IMG/VR virus record: IMGVR_UViG_3300042447_001006
Span: 1-22,826 of that record
DNA: 22,826 nucleotides
Source: a virus
Strand: one strand, 5' to 3'
The position numbers and the translations under genes are program-made. The notes below the pieces were generated by a model that saw only the letters and a list, made by a program, of their open reading frames with translations, had not been told where the DNA came from and did not search any database. Shown here one piece after another: positions 14,925 through 22,826 of this stretch; positions within the stretch are counted from its first letter, which is position 1, and each line of letters starts with the position of its first letter.

Positions 14925-16352
14925 ATGGATATTAGCACAAGAGATTTTTTATACTCTGCCCAATGTGGTTTTGAATTTGAGTTTTTTAGTAACTTAAATA
15001 GAAACGAGATAGCAGATTCGCTAGGGAAAACTTTAGGTAAAAAAATTCTTCTATTTAGTAAGTATCATTCAGGTTTTAAACCCACTAAGGATATTTTTAA
15101 ATTAGAACCAGATTACTCAGGAGGATCTAAGATGACCGAATTAATAACTGGGCCTTTACCTTATTTTGAAGCGATAGTGATTCTTATAAAGACTCTTAAG
15201 TGGATTGATATGTATGGATATACAGATAAGAAATGTGCATTCCAATTTGGAATAAGCATCGATACATCTATATTCCCTGAGGTTCCTCCGGTATCTCAAA
15301 TAAACCCTCTTAAATTTATTTTAGGATTCGATGAGAATATTATCTATAAAAGATTCCCAGAAAGAGCTGGATCTTTGTATGCTAAATCTATAAAAAGAAT
15401 ATTACCTGCTAATAAATTTGTAGATCCTTCAAATATTTCATTTATAGATAAGAATCTTTTCGAAATACCAGTAGAAAAAAATATGGGTATAAATTTTACT
15501 AAATTATCGGATGGATATTTTGAAGTGAGATATTTAGGAGGTAAAGATTACCAGAGGAAGTACTCAAGTATAAAAGAAATATTAGATTATATAATAACAT
15601 ATACTATACAGACTCTTAAGTTTAATAATAGCTTCACAGATAATGATTTAAAAGTTCTTAAAATGTTCTTAGCAGAGATCTATAAGAGTTCTTCGACATT
15701 TATAGATCCTGAATCTTTTCAAAAGAATTACCCACATTTAAATATAATGGTAGATCTTAGATCGGATCCACAAATAGTTAGAACATTTTTCCTGACTATT
15801 AGAGAAATTCTTTATGATATTATTGTAGATAATGGTATTAAAGAAGGTGTTATTAATTATGATAGTTCATTAGGTAAATTTCAATTGAAGGACGTAAAAA
15901 CTACAAGAGCTTATTTACTTAAAGATTATGATATTCTTAATAGTGAAATTTCAGGAAATATATTGAATTGTAGGTTGTTTTCGTGTGATCTTAACGACTG
16001 TGCTGTTGAAGATTGTGATCTAGTTACTAATAATGAAGTTAAGCGATCTAAGATCATGTATTCGGATATTATGTTTAGTAATGTAGTACACGAAACTTAT
16101 ATTGATAACAAAGAGAAGGAAATAAACTGTGAAGTATTTGGTGGAATAATTAGATCCGGGTATATTGGAAAACTTGCTACAATTTCACCAGAGACTGAAA
16201 TAGTTAAAGATGCTGAAGACGATAAAAAAATGAAGGGAAGTTCTAAAAAGAAAGGATTTCCTGATAGAAATGACGGGGAAGCATTATCTAAACCTGTTAG
16301 ATTTAGTAACAATAATAGTAAGCCCTCAGGAATTCCTGGGACTAGCTTCTAA
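14925..16352 (+). CDS. Amidoligase-like protein (GCS/COOH-NH2 ligase fold) with C-terminal pentapeptide-like beta-helix
   Basis: A 475-aa two-part protein. The N-terminal half resembles phage amidoligases: GFEFEF (residues 15-20, Glu17 and Glu19 as likely metal ligands), a SGGSKMTELITGPLPYFEA block (65-83) like the 'DgS..EiitgPl' motif, CAFQFGISID (104-113), and FEVRYLGGKDYQRKYSSI (199-216) like the Arg-bearing 'E.R.lgG.dY' strand. Family members share the glutamine-synthetase/gamma-glutamylcysteine-synthetase fold and join a carboxyl to an amine with ATP. The His usually found in the 'cg.H.h.s' strand is replaced by Gln/Gly here, so activity is uncertain. Residues about 335-415 form a Cys/Asp/Asn-rich ladder (NCRLFSCDLNDCAVEDCDL) that looks like a pentapeptide-repeat beta-helix. 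The tail is Lys/Ser-rich and disordered. It precedes the neck gene by 17 bases. Substrate unknown. Confidence 0.6.
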   Translation: MDISTRDFLYSAQCGFEFEFFSNLNRNEIADSLGKTLGKKILLFSKYHSGFKPTKDIFKLEPDYSGGSKMTELITGPLPYFEAIVILIKTLKWIDMYGYTDKKCAFQFGISIDTSIFPEVPPVSQINPLKFILGFDENIIYKRFPERAGSLYAKSIKRILPANKFVDPSNISFIDKNLFEIPVEKNMGINFTKLSDGYFEVRYLGGKDYQRKYSSIKEILDYIITYTIQTLKFNNSFTDNDLKVLKMFLAEIYKSSSTFIDPESFQKNYPHLNIMVDLRSDPQIVRTFFLTIREILYDIIVDNGIKEGVINYDSSLGKFQLKDVKTTRAYLLKDYDILNSEISGNILNCRLFSCDLNDCAVEDCDLVTNNEVKRSKIMYSDIMFSNVVHETYIDNKEKEINCEVFGGIIRSGYIGKLATISPETEIVKDAEDDKKMKGSSKKKGFPDRNDGEALSKPVRFSNNNSKPSGIPGTSF

Positions 16353-16369
16353 TTAAATAACCAATTAAA

Positions 16370-17149
16370 ATGACTGAAGCAGACTTAATTCAGGAAATTA
16401 GAGATGATATATCTCATTCTTGTGCATTGCCCTATAACTTAAATGACCAAGAAATAAAAAGAATTATAAAAAGAGCTAGGGCTTATTTTTATGATAATTA
16501 CCAGTATGCAGTAGAAGATAGAATATTTGTACTAGGTAAAGATCTATTTTCTAATCCCTCTTTTAGAGCTACCAGACAAATACAATTGCCATCTTGTGTG
16601 GTATCTGTATATGATGTTAGAGAAGTTAATGGCTCGGGTCTTACCGGTACACCGGATAAAGATTTTGGAGATTCTAAATTATTAGGGTCTGAGCTTATGT
16701 TATCGCCATTTGCAGGAGATAACTTGGTTTATCGTACTGTTCTCTATTCATTCTTTGATTTAGCTAAAGCCTATTTACTAGAGAGTTATGCTTATAATTA
16801 CAATAAGAACACCAAGAAATTAACAATACTTGGTAGAGATCCTAATAGGACTAGTGTAACTGATTCTGGAAGTTCTTCCACATTATTTTCTGGTACTGAT
16901 GTGGGTGTTAAAGCTTGTATAGCTATACCAGAAGAGAGTCTTTATGATGATGAATTATTCGTAAGATTCTGTCTTGCTGAAGCTAAAATTAACATTGGTA
17001 GGTTATTAGGTACATTCGAATATAACCTCCCAGGTGGTGTTAGAGTTAACTACAGTAATATTCAAACAGCAGGAACAACAGAAAAAGCTGAGATTATTCA
17101 GATGATCAAAGACGAAAACACACCTAGTTATTTTTTGCAGTGGAATTGA
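16370..17149 (+). CDS. Neck / head-completion protein (gp13-like)
   Basis: A 259-aa protein, close in size to T4 gp13 (309 aa). It opens with a helical region (MTEADLIQEIRDDIS, then NDQEIKRIIKRARAYFYDNY) like head-tail connector proteins. The C-terminal part (about 195-259) reads LFVRFCLAEAKINIGRLLGTFEYNLPGGVRVNYSNIQ followed by a helix rich in Glu and Lys. An 'A.ak..lGr.lg.f...lPGg..in......g..E' layout of this kind is what I know from T4-like neck proteins that seal the portal and join the tail. I see no enzyme motif. The short spacing after the amidoligase-like gene suggests one transcript. Other connector proteins (gp14, gp15) are possible alternatives. Confidence 0.5.
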   Translation: MTEADLIQEIRDDISHSCALPYNLNDQEIKRIIKRARAYFYDNYQYAVEDRIFVLGKDLFSNPSFRATRQIQLPSCVVSVYDVREVNGSGLTGTPDKDFGDSKLLGSELMLSPFAGDNLVYRTVLYSFFDLAKAYLLESYAYNYNKNTKKLTILGRDPNRTSVTDSGSSSTLFSGTDVGVKACIAIPEESLYDDELFVRFCLAEAKINIGRLLGTFEYNLPGGVRVNYSNIQTAGTTEKAEIIQMIKDENTPSYFLQWN

Positions 17150-17160
17150 AAAATATACAT

Positions 17161-17180
17161 TATATTTGGATATATAATAC
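17161..17180 (+). promoter_or_regulatory. Candidate promoter of the homing endonuclease
   Basis: TATATTTG (17161-17168) fits the Bacteroidota -7 box TAnnTTTG, with a TTG at 17135-17137 upstream. That spacing (23 bases) is slightly longer than usual. It overlaps GGATATATAATAC (17168-17180), which resembles the motif before the gene at 1091. A start of transcription near 17175-17187 would leave a short leader before the ATG at 17193. Confidence 0.4.
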
Positions 17181-17192
17181 TAAAAATATCCA

Positions 17193-18398
17193 ATGTGTAT
17201 ATTACAAAAAATTGAAGAGTGGAGATCTAAAAGCGGTAAGGCATTTGGAACTATAATGAGAGATATTCCAAAGAATCCCGATGATGTCGAACAATTAAAA
17301 TCACTAACTTCTTTTCTGAACCGAATTTATAATCCTGAAAAAATTTCTATTCAGCAGAGATTTTATCATGTGTGGTTTGGATTTTATGGAATAGAAGTTT
17401 GTCCTTGTTGTGAATCCCCTAAAATGTTTACAAAAAAACCCAAATTCTCTATAGATAGGTATGGTATAAAACCTACGAATTCAGTGAATTATTATGGTAC
17501 GTGTATGTCTGATTTCTGTAATAAAAAATACAATTTAGAAAAAACGCGTTCTAAAATGATGGAAAATCACGGAACTATAAATCCTATGGAGGTACCAGGT
17601 GCTTTAAATAAGATTAAGAAAAATAACAGGGAAAAATACGGAGTGGATTTTTATACAGAAACTGAAGAGTTTAAAGAAAAAGTAAAAGCTACATTTTTAA
17701 AAAAATATGGTGTTCACCCTACTAAATTAAAGGAAACACAAGATAAGAAGAGAAAAACAAATAGAGAAAAATATGGATTTGAGCACGCATTGGATAATTC
17801 AGAAGTAAAGGAAAAATCTAGGATAACCAATAATTTAAAATACGGCGGAAATTCCAGTATGTGTTCAGATGATACCAGAAATAAATCTAAGGAGACTAAT
17901 AGAAAAAATCATGGAGTAGATTGGTATGTCCAAAGTGGTGATTTTAAGCAGAAATTCAAACAAACTATGATTGCTAATTATGGTGTTGAACAAGTTATGC
18001 ACTACACTCCGTCATTTGAAAAATCTTTAAACACCTCATATAAGAAAAAGATTTTTGTTTTTCCTTCAGGAAGAATCGAAAAAATACAGGGATATGAAGG
18101 TTTTGCTTTGAATGATTTATTAGATAATGATTACACTGAGGATGATATTATAGTTTCAAATAAGAAAATAGAGGAATATACTAGTAAAATATGGTATTTA
18201 GATTCTGAAAGGAAGAAAAGAAAATATTATCCAGATATTTATTTAATTACAGAGAACAAAATAATAGAGGTTAAGTCTGAATACACTTATAAATCAGCAT
18301 ATTCGATAAATATTAGAAAAAAACAAGCATGTCTTGATCTTGGAATTTCTTTTGAGTTTTGGATATATGACAAGAATGGGAAAAGAACAATAAAATAG
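17193..18398 (+). CDS. Free-standing homing endonuclease (PD-(D/E)XK/Vsr-like C-terminus)
   Basis: A 401-aa basic protein. Residues 70-109 hold a probable zinc site (CPCC at 70-73 and Cys104, Cys109). Residues about 125-280 hold seven short DNA-binding-type repeats of about 23 residues with a Lys-Tyr-Gly core (REKYGVDFY, KKYGVHPTK, REKYGFEHA, NLKYGGNSS, RKNHGVDWY, IANYGVEQV). The C-terminus looks like a PD-(D/E)XK nuclease of the Vsr/EDxHD type: GYEGFALNDLL (300-310), YYPDIYL (345-351, Asp348) and IIEVKS (357-362, Glu359 and Lys361). Proteins of this build are selfish free-standing endonucleases that cut a related phage at the insertion site. It lies between neck and wedge genes with its own promoter-like sequence, so it probably moved in as a unit, perhaps with the small gene after it. 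Confidence 0.8.
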   Translation: MCILQKIEEWRSKSGKAFGTIMRDIPKNPDDVEQLKSLTSFLNRIYNPEKISIQQRFYHVWFGFYGIEVCPCCESPKMFTKKPKFSIDRYGIKPTNSVNYYGTCMSDFCNKKYNLEKTRSKMMENHGTINPMEVPGALNKIKKNNREKYGVDFYTETEEFKEKVKATFLKKYGVHPTKLKETQDKKRKTNREKYGFEHALDNSEVKEKSRITNNLKYGGNSSMCSDDTRNKSKETNRKNHGVDWYVQSGDFKQKFKQTMIANYGVEQVMHYTPSFEKSLNTSYKKKIFVFPSGRIEKIQGYEGFALNDLLDNDYTEDDIIVSNKKIEEYTSKIWYLDSERKKRKYYPDIYLITENKIIEVKSEYTYKSAYSINIRKKQACLDLGISFEFWIYDKNGKRTIK

Positions 18399-18401
18399 TA
18401 T

Positions 18402-18755
18402 ATGAAAAATTTAATAGAATATAATAGCTTCTTATTAGAATCTAAATCGATTAATGATTCTAGATCCTTTGAGGATAGAGTTAAGTTTCTTAGGGGTGTA
18501 TCTGACAATAATAAAAAAATTGCAATAGATTTACAAAAAGAATATTCCAGAGCAAATAAGGGTGTAATAACAGAATTAAATTTACATCCGGATTTAATTA
18601 AGAAGATTAAGGAAAAAAAATACCCAGATGGATTCAGCATGGGTATTGATAAAAATGGATTCTTTGTACATACTCATAGGGCTAGATCTAAATCACACGA
18701 AACTCCTTCTGGTATAACAGCAAAAGAAATGAAATTCATAGATTCTACTGGCTAA
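18402..18755 (+). CDS. Small protein of unknown function with C-terminal HTHRARSKS motif
   Basis: A 117-aa protein starting three bases after the endonuclease stop. The N-terminus (MKNLIEYNSFLLES) recalls the short 'FxxFL.E' leader helix seen on several T4-like phage proteins. The middle is a charged helix, and the C-terminus (about 83-117) reads MGIDKNGFFVHTHRARSKS followed by a Pro-Ser-Gly turn and KEMKFIDSTG. The conserved-looking His/Arg/Ser-rich tail may be a small folded unit, but I cannot name it. It may be an old neighbour of the wedge genes or may have travelled with the endonuclease. Confidence 0.55.
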   Translation: MKNLIEYNSFLLESKSINDSRSFEDRVKFLRGVSDNNKKIAIDLQKEYSRANKGVITELNLHPDLIKKIKEKKYPDGFSMGIDKNGFFVHTHRARSKSHETPSGITAKEMKFIDSTG

Positions 18756-18845
18756 TTATTTAAAACTAATAGCGGATTTATTTTAATTTACCTATCTATA
18801 ATTATATAAGAAATTGTCATAAAAATATTGCAGATATATTTCTTT

Positions 18846-18855
18846 GAATATATAG
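18846..18855 (+). promoter_or_regulatory. GAATATATAG motif before the gp25 operon
   Basis: The same ten bases as at 14912-14921, here seven bases before the ATG at 18863. It lies at the end of a 107-base A/T-rich gap (18756-18862) without a clear terminator hairpin. It is a candidate late promoter for the wedge operon. Confidence 0.4.
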
Positions 18856-18862
18856 AACTAAG

Positions 18863-19234
18863 ATGGCAAGATTCTCAGAAATTTATCCTAGAACACCGGA
18901 TGATCCTAGATACAAAGAAGGATTATTACATACTGACGATGAAGTAGAAATACTAATCGGTATGATTAAGCAGTGTATGTTAACTACACCAGGTGAAGTT
19001 CTTGGAGATCCTTATTTTGGTATAGATCTAGAAGGCTTATTATTCAATTTTAATGTGGATCAAGTCACTTTAGAAAGAGCAATAAGACTACATTTAATAA
19101 CATACGTTCCTTTAGCATCAAGTAAATTTAATGTGAATTTTACTGTGGGATTCTTTAAAGGAGAAACTAGAGATTCATGTGTTATTGATTTTGCTATAAA
19201 AGGTAACCCTATATTGGGAATTAAAATAATATAA
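18863..19234 (+). CDS. 25: Baseplate wedge protein gp25 (GPW/gp25 family)
   Basis: A 123-aa protein matching the length of gp25-family proteins (T4 gp25 is 132 aa). The diagnostic region is DDEVEILIGMIKQCMLTTPGEVLGDPYFGIDLEGLLF (about 25-62), matching 'i...i..il.T.pGE.v..p.fG.dl...lf', followed by a two-strand C-terminal domain. In contractile tails gp25 joins gp6 and gp53 at the wedge core and starts sheath assembly. It is the first gene of a tightly spaced operon: its stop overlaps a TAATATG junction with gp6. The start follows GAACTAAG, with no Shine-Dalgarno sequence. Confidence 0.9.
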   Translation: MARFSEIYPRTPDDPRYKEGLLHTDDEVEILIGMIKQCMLTTPGEVLGDPYFGIDLEGLLFNFNVDQVTLERAIRLHLITYVPLASSKFNVNFTVGFFKGETRDSCVIDFAIKGNPILGIKII

Positions 19235-19235
19235 T

Positions 19236-20933
19236 ATGGATTTATTAGATAAGAACAAAGCAAAAATATCAGATCTATTATCACAGACTTTTGATTTAAT
19301 ACAGGCAAGATATGGCATGTCTGAGCAACTATTTACTGTTGCTTCTGTTTGGGGACAAATAATATTTGTATTAGATAATCTATCCCAATTTATTTTATTC
19401 TTTATTGAAGATTCAATAACAGAGCTTAATATAAATACAGCAACACGAGAATCATCTATATACGGATTAGCAACATTAGCTGGACACAACCCAACAAGAT
19501 CAATAGCAGCAAAGGGTGAGATTATAGTAAAATGGAACGGTAAAGGTCTAGAAAATATTGGGGGTGGAGCTATTCTTATACCCAATAATGCACAGGTAAA
19601 ATGTGTAAACAATGGTAGAACCTATCTTCTTAAATTAGGACAAGAATATGTTAGGATAAATCTTGATAACACAGCAACTTTATCTGCTTCAATAATAGAA
19701 GGAACATTAAATACTAATCAATATACAGGAACAGGAAGAAAATTAGAAAGCTTTAATATATCGGCTAGAGGTACATCAGGAATAGAAAATTTTGAAGTTG
19801 CTGTTAGAGTAAACGGTAACACATGGAAGAAATATGATTCTTTATATGATATACCAAGAAATGCAAGAGGCTATATCGTAAAAAGTTCTTTAATATCAGG
19901 TATAGATATTTTCTTCGGTACAGTAGATTTTGGGTTTCCCCCACCAGCTGGTTCTATAATAGAAGTTGATTATTTAGAGTGTGCTGGAGCGGGTGGTAAT
20001 TTATTAGTAGATGATTCATCTCAAGCTCTTTTTAAATTTGATTCAGACGGAACTGATATATTTGGTAGAAATGTAACACTGAGTGAAGTTCTACAAGTTG
20101 CCTGTACAATAGCTCCACAATTGGGAGCTAGTCAAGAGCCTATAGATTTAACAAGACTTCTTGCACCTAAAACATCTAGAAGTTTTGTTTTAGCAAACCC
20201 TACAAATTATATAACATTCTTCGAAAAATTTGGACAGTTTTCAATCATAGAAGCATTTACTACTTTTGATGATCAATACTTAGATGACGATAATATTATC
20301 TATTTAATTCTTGTACCCGATATTCAATTAACACTAAAAACTAATGAAACATATTTTGATATTTCTCTTTCTAGATTCAAATTAACTAATGCTCAAAGAG
20401 ATAGGATTTATCAGTTGTTAGATGAGAGTGGACAAAAAATAGTTACTACTGTGGTAAAAATATTAGATCCCGTACTTATTAAATATGTAGTAAATATTGC
20501 TTTAACTATATTCGAAGGTAATGATCCTTCCACAATAAAAAACCAAATAACTAGTATATTAAGTGATTATTTTCTTAATATAAGAAGAAGAGATAAAATA
20601 CCTAGATCTGATTTAATTGCAGCAATTGAGTCTATTTCAGGAGTGGATTCGGTTTCTCTTTACTTTGTAGGAGAGGCTAATGAATTAGCCAAATCACAAA
20701 GTCCAAATTCTCCAGATATTGGATTCGATGAATTTGGCGATATTGTTATGGGTAAAGACGAAATTGTTGTTATATCTGGCGGATGGGAAGATAGGAATGG
20801 TATTTATTATGACTACGGAGCTGGTATGGACACTCTATCTTCAGTGAATATAGATATTAGATCTATTGTACCAGTAACTTATAATACTAAAGTAAATAAT
20901 ATATTAAAAAGCTCACTAAATACAGGAAACTAA
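19236..20933 (+). CDS. 6: Baseplate wedge protein gp6 (baseplate J-like)
   Basis: A 565-aa protein, somewhat shorter than T4 gp6 (660 aa). The N-terminus (SDLLSQTFDLIQARYGMSEQ) and the ESSIYGLATLAGHNPTRSIAA segment (about 68-88) are typical of gp6/J-type proteins. The C-terminal domain (about 420-470) reads ITSILSDYFLNIRRRDKIPRSDLIAAIESISGVDSVSLYF, the classic wedge-core helix-strand unit in which a helical pair precedes 'v...i...i.gV..v'. Gp6 forms the inner ring of the wedge core with gp25, gp53 and gp7 and holds the hub. It is separated from gp25 by one base and from the next gene by one base (TAATATG at both), so the three are probably translated together. Confidence 0.85.
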   Translation: MDLLDKNKAKISDLLSQTFDLIQARYGMSEQLFTVASVWGQIIFVLDNLSQFILFFIEDSITELNINTATRESSIYGLATLAGHNPTRSIAAKGEIIVKWNGKGLENIGGGAILIPNNAQVKCVNNGRTYLLKLGQEYVRINLDNTATLSASIIEGTLNTNQYTGTGRKLESFNISARGTSGIENFEVAVRVNGNTWKKYDSLYDIPRNARGYIVKSSLISGIDIFFGTVDFGFPPPAGSIIEVDYLECAGAGGNLLVDDSSQALFKFDSDGTDIFGRNVTLSEVLQVACTIAPQLGASQEPIDLTRLLAPKTSRSFVLANPTNYITFFEKFGQFSIIEAFTTFDDQYLDDDNIIYLILVPDIQLTLKTNETYFDISLSRFKLTNAQRDRIYQLLDESGQKIVTTVVKILDPVLIKYVVNIALTIFEGNDPSTIKNQITSILSDYFLNIRRRDKIPRSDLIAAIESISGVDSVSLYFVGEANELAKSQSPNSPDIGFDEFGDIVMGKDEIVVISGGWEDRNGIYYDYGAGMDTLSSVNIDIRSIVPVTYNTKVNNILKSSLNTGN

Positions 20934-20934
20934 T

Positions 20935-21180
20935 ATGGACAAACAGAGTTGGTACGAATTTATAGAATCACAAAATGATGATAGATCAAATAAAGGATTT
21001 GATTACGAAGGAAAGATCTTTGAAAAGACACTTTCTAACCAAATAATAAATGGTGATAATAATAGAGTAGATATATTAGCAAGTATAGAGAAAGTTGTTT
21101 ATAAATTATTTGAAACCACTAAATACATAAAGAACTATATTAATTATACAGTTCCTAAAAATAATAAGTACGTAAGATAG
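20935..21180 (+). CDS. Small protein between gp6 and the next wedge gene
   Basis: An 81-aa protein starting one base after the gp6 stop and ending one base before the next ATG. It is hydrophilic, with a predicted helix VDILASIEKVVYKLFETTKYIKNYI near residues 45-70. No known family is recognised. The strict packing between wedge genes suggests it is expressed with them and is a minor wedge or assembly factor. Confidence 0.6.
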   Translation: MDKQSWYEFIESQNDDRSNKGFDYEGKIFEKTLSNQIINGDNNRVDILASIEKVVYKLFETTKYIKNYINYTVPKNNKYVR

Positions 21181-21181
21181 G

Positions 21182-22826
21182 ATGACAACTCAAAATCTTT
21201 TATTTTTTAATAAAAAAGGGGATCAATATAATTTTCAATGGAATGGAAATTATTGGGAAGGTGCAGTTCTTTTTCCTATTGTTTCAGAAAAACTTTTTGA
21301 AGTAGATAACATATTTATAATAGAAAAATTTTTAGATCTTTCTTCTGATATAAAATACGGATATCCTCATGCAGAATTAACAAGTCCAGGATCTCCTGTA
21401 TGGAGAACAAGATGGGAATCTGACTATGACGGAACAACAGATGTATCTTCCACAATTTACACTTATGAACTTGGTGTAGATTCTGTTTTAGATGCTCCTG
21501 TATTAGTTAAAGCTAATAGTGTAGAGTTTTATCCGGAATTAGTACCAGGAGACACTATATCATCTCCTGAAGGTATAGTTGTAACATCAGATATCACTTC
21601 ATCTTCAATGCAAATTAATATTGCGCTTAATTCTGATAGTGAAGGAATATACGATCGCACATTAATATTTGAGGATTATACAGATCCTAATAATCCTGCT
21701 ACTATTTTAAGAGTTAGTTTTCATGGTGAGGTTGAAGGAGAAGATAGTAGATTGGCTGTTATGCTCGGAAACTTTGGTAGAGAATTTACCAAATCCGACG
21801 CATTCATAGTTAGAGATGGTGATATTAAAGAACCGTTACCTGACTATGAAATAATCAATAAGAAAAGGAAGGAGCTATTATTAGAAGGAGAGAGTATATT
21901 TCCTTACTTAGGATCTTATAAATCGCTTTTTAATGCGATTAAATTCTTTGGCTATTATGATTTAAGGGTTAAAGAATATTGGCTTAATATAAAGACTGAT
22001 ACAGCTGATACATTAACTCCTTTACAACAGAATAATAATATATTAAACCAACTTGCTAAACCTAATATGCAAGGAGAAAGCTCTTTGGAACTTATAAGTA
22101 GTTTATTAAAAGACGAAAATCAAGGTAAATTTAAACAGGTAGAGGTTTACGGAAAAAGAAAAGATGGTACTTTCGGATTAAAAAAACAATTTGAAGAAAT
22201 ATTCCCAACTAAATCTTACAAGAAGACTTCTCTATTTGGACTTTTTTATGATATTAATCGTGTAGTAGAAGGGCAAGACGAGGATCAATATGGATACCCT
22301 ATTGTTGAGGATTCTTTTGTTTTTAGTCCAGAGGAGGTTTTAATTAAATTATTCGGATTAAAAGAAAGATTAAAGAGAGATTATTTGCCACTTAATGCTA
22401 GAATTGTTGATATAACTGGTGAGGGTGTATATTTCAATATCTATAAAACAAGAGGTTGGACAGACGTACTAGATGTTTCTGAAGTAAAGGCAGGTATACA
22501 AGTAGACTTTAGTGTATTTCCTAAAGAAGGTTATATTGAGGATTTAAGAGTATTTTATACTAAACCCAATCAATCTGGTATATTATACCCTGCTGTAAAT
22601 GGAACAGAGCTAGGAATAAGTTATTATGGTAATACCGTGGATCCTTATTCTTATTTTCAAGAATATCCTATATCGGCTATTCCTTTATTAAAGACTGCAG
22701 TTGATAGTTACTATCAAGATATAGATAATGGAGAAATGCCTAAATTTTTAGGCGATGGCGATTACAATCCTCCGGGATATAAGTTATTCTCTGATGGGTC
22801 TGATTATGTGCTTCCTGCAGGATGTC
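21182..22826 (+). CDS. Large baseplate wedge protein, 3' end outside window (gp7 position)
   Basis: An open frame from ATG at 21182 (MTTQNLLFFNKKG) that runs 548 codons to the window end without a stop, so the gene is partial. Residues about 100-185 resemble an Ig-like beta-sandwich (VKANSVEFYP, MQINIALNSDSEGIYDRTLIF, ILRVSFHGEV). Residues about 240-265 hold GSYKSLFNAIKFFGYYDLRV, a helical block of the sort found in wedge proteins. Later parts are mixed strands with aromatic residues (VEVYGKRKDG, YGYPIVEDSFVFSPEEVL). In T4 the gene after gp6 is gp7 (about 1030 aa), the long peripheral wedge protein. Position and likely size support that role here, but I do not see a gp7-specific motif. Confidence 0.6.
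   Translation, partial: MTTQNLLFFNKKGDQYNFQWNGNYWEGAVLFPIVSEKLFEVDNIFIIEKFLDLSSDIKYGYPHAELTSPGSPVWRTRWESDYDGTTDVSSTIYTYELGVDSVLDAPVLVKANSVEFYPELVPGDTISSPEGIVVTSDITSSSMQINIALNSDSEGIYDRTLIFEDYTDPNNPATILRVSFHGEVEGEDSRLAVMLGNFGREFTKSDAFIVRDGDIKEPLPDYEIINKKRKELLLEGESIFPYLGSYKSLFNAIKFFGYYDLRVKEYWLNIKTDTADTLTPLQQNNNILNQLAKPNMQGESSLELISSLLKDENQGKFKQVEVYGKRKDGTFGLKKQFEEIFPTKSYKKTSLFGLFYDINRVVEGQDEDQYGYPIVEDSFVFSPEEVLIKLFGLKERLKRDYLPLNARIVDITGEGVYFNIYKTRGWTDVLDVSEVKAGIQVDFSVFPKEGYIEDLRVFYTKPNQSGILYPAVNGTELGISYYGNTVDPYSYFQEYPISAIPLLKTAVDSYYQDIDNGEMPKFLGDGDYNPPGYKLFSDGSDYVLPAGC

Noticed and set aside
18756-18862. A small RNA or terminator in the gap before gp25
   Set aside because: The 107 bases are A/T-rich without a stable stem or a small coding frame; only the GAATATATAG motif stands out.
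1-22826. tRNA genes
   Set aside because: No cloverleaf with a GTTCRA-type T-arm was seen in the short intergenic gaps, and the rest is coding.

Overview
This window is a tightly packed, A+T-rich stretch (about 30% G+C by eye) from the virion-morphogenesis region of a contractile-tailed, T4-like bacteriophage. All 17 genes lie on the + strand. The longest non-coding stretch is about 170 bases. The phage type follows from recognisable baseplate and neck genes: a gp53-type LysM wedge protein, a gp27-type hub, a gp5-type OB-fold spike, gp25 and gp6 wedge proteins, and a probable gp13-type neck protein. The host cannot be read directly. Almost every start codon has an A/T-rich leader and no Shine-Dalgarno sequence, and one gene has a TAnnTTTG-like promoter box. 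Both fit a Bacteroidota host, but this is inference.

Layout. 1-1071: a NUDIX hydrolase, an overlapping 62-aa basic protein, and a small unknown gene opening with TTG directly after an in-frame stop. 1091-8505: the central baseplate, made of two probable tube-cap/initiator-type proteins (607 aa, and 791 aa with a C-terminal array of 23-aa repeats), the gp53-like LysM protein, the gp27-like hub, and a lysozyme-less gp5-like spike ending in a collagen-like tail. 8507-13588: a giant 1693-aa protein of unknown function with an Asp-rich part, a cysteine cluster and a proline-rich hydrophobic stretch. 13645-14754: a protein built of S1-type OB folds, followed by a strong intrinsic terminator at 14783-14815. 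14925-17149: an amidoligase-like protein with a pentapeptide-like beta-helix, then the gp13-like neck protein. 17193-18755: a free-standing homing endonuclease with its own promoter-like sequence, and a small unknown gene. 18863-22826: the outer wedge operon, gp25, gp6, a small linker gene, and a large gene cut by the window end that occupies the gp7 position.

How it works together. Most genes would build the baseplate hub and wedges, the start of the tail tube and the neck. The S1-like protein, the NUDIX enzyme and the amidoligase-like protein are the non-structural or enzymatic additions. The best candidates for undescribed biology are the S1-like protein in a phage whose genes lack Shine-Dalgarno sequences, the amidoligase/beta-helix fusion, the repeat-bearing tube/baseplate protein, the giant Cys/Pro-rich protein, and a recurring GAATATATAG-type motif just upstream of operon starts that may be a late promoter.
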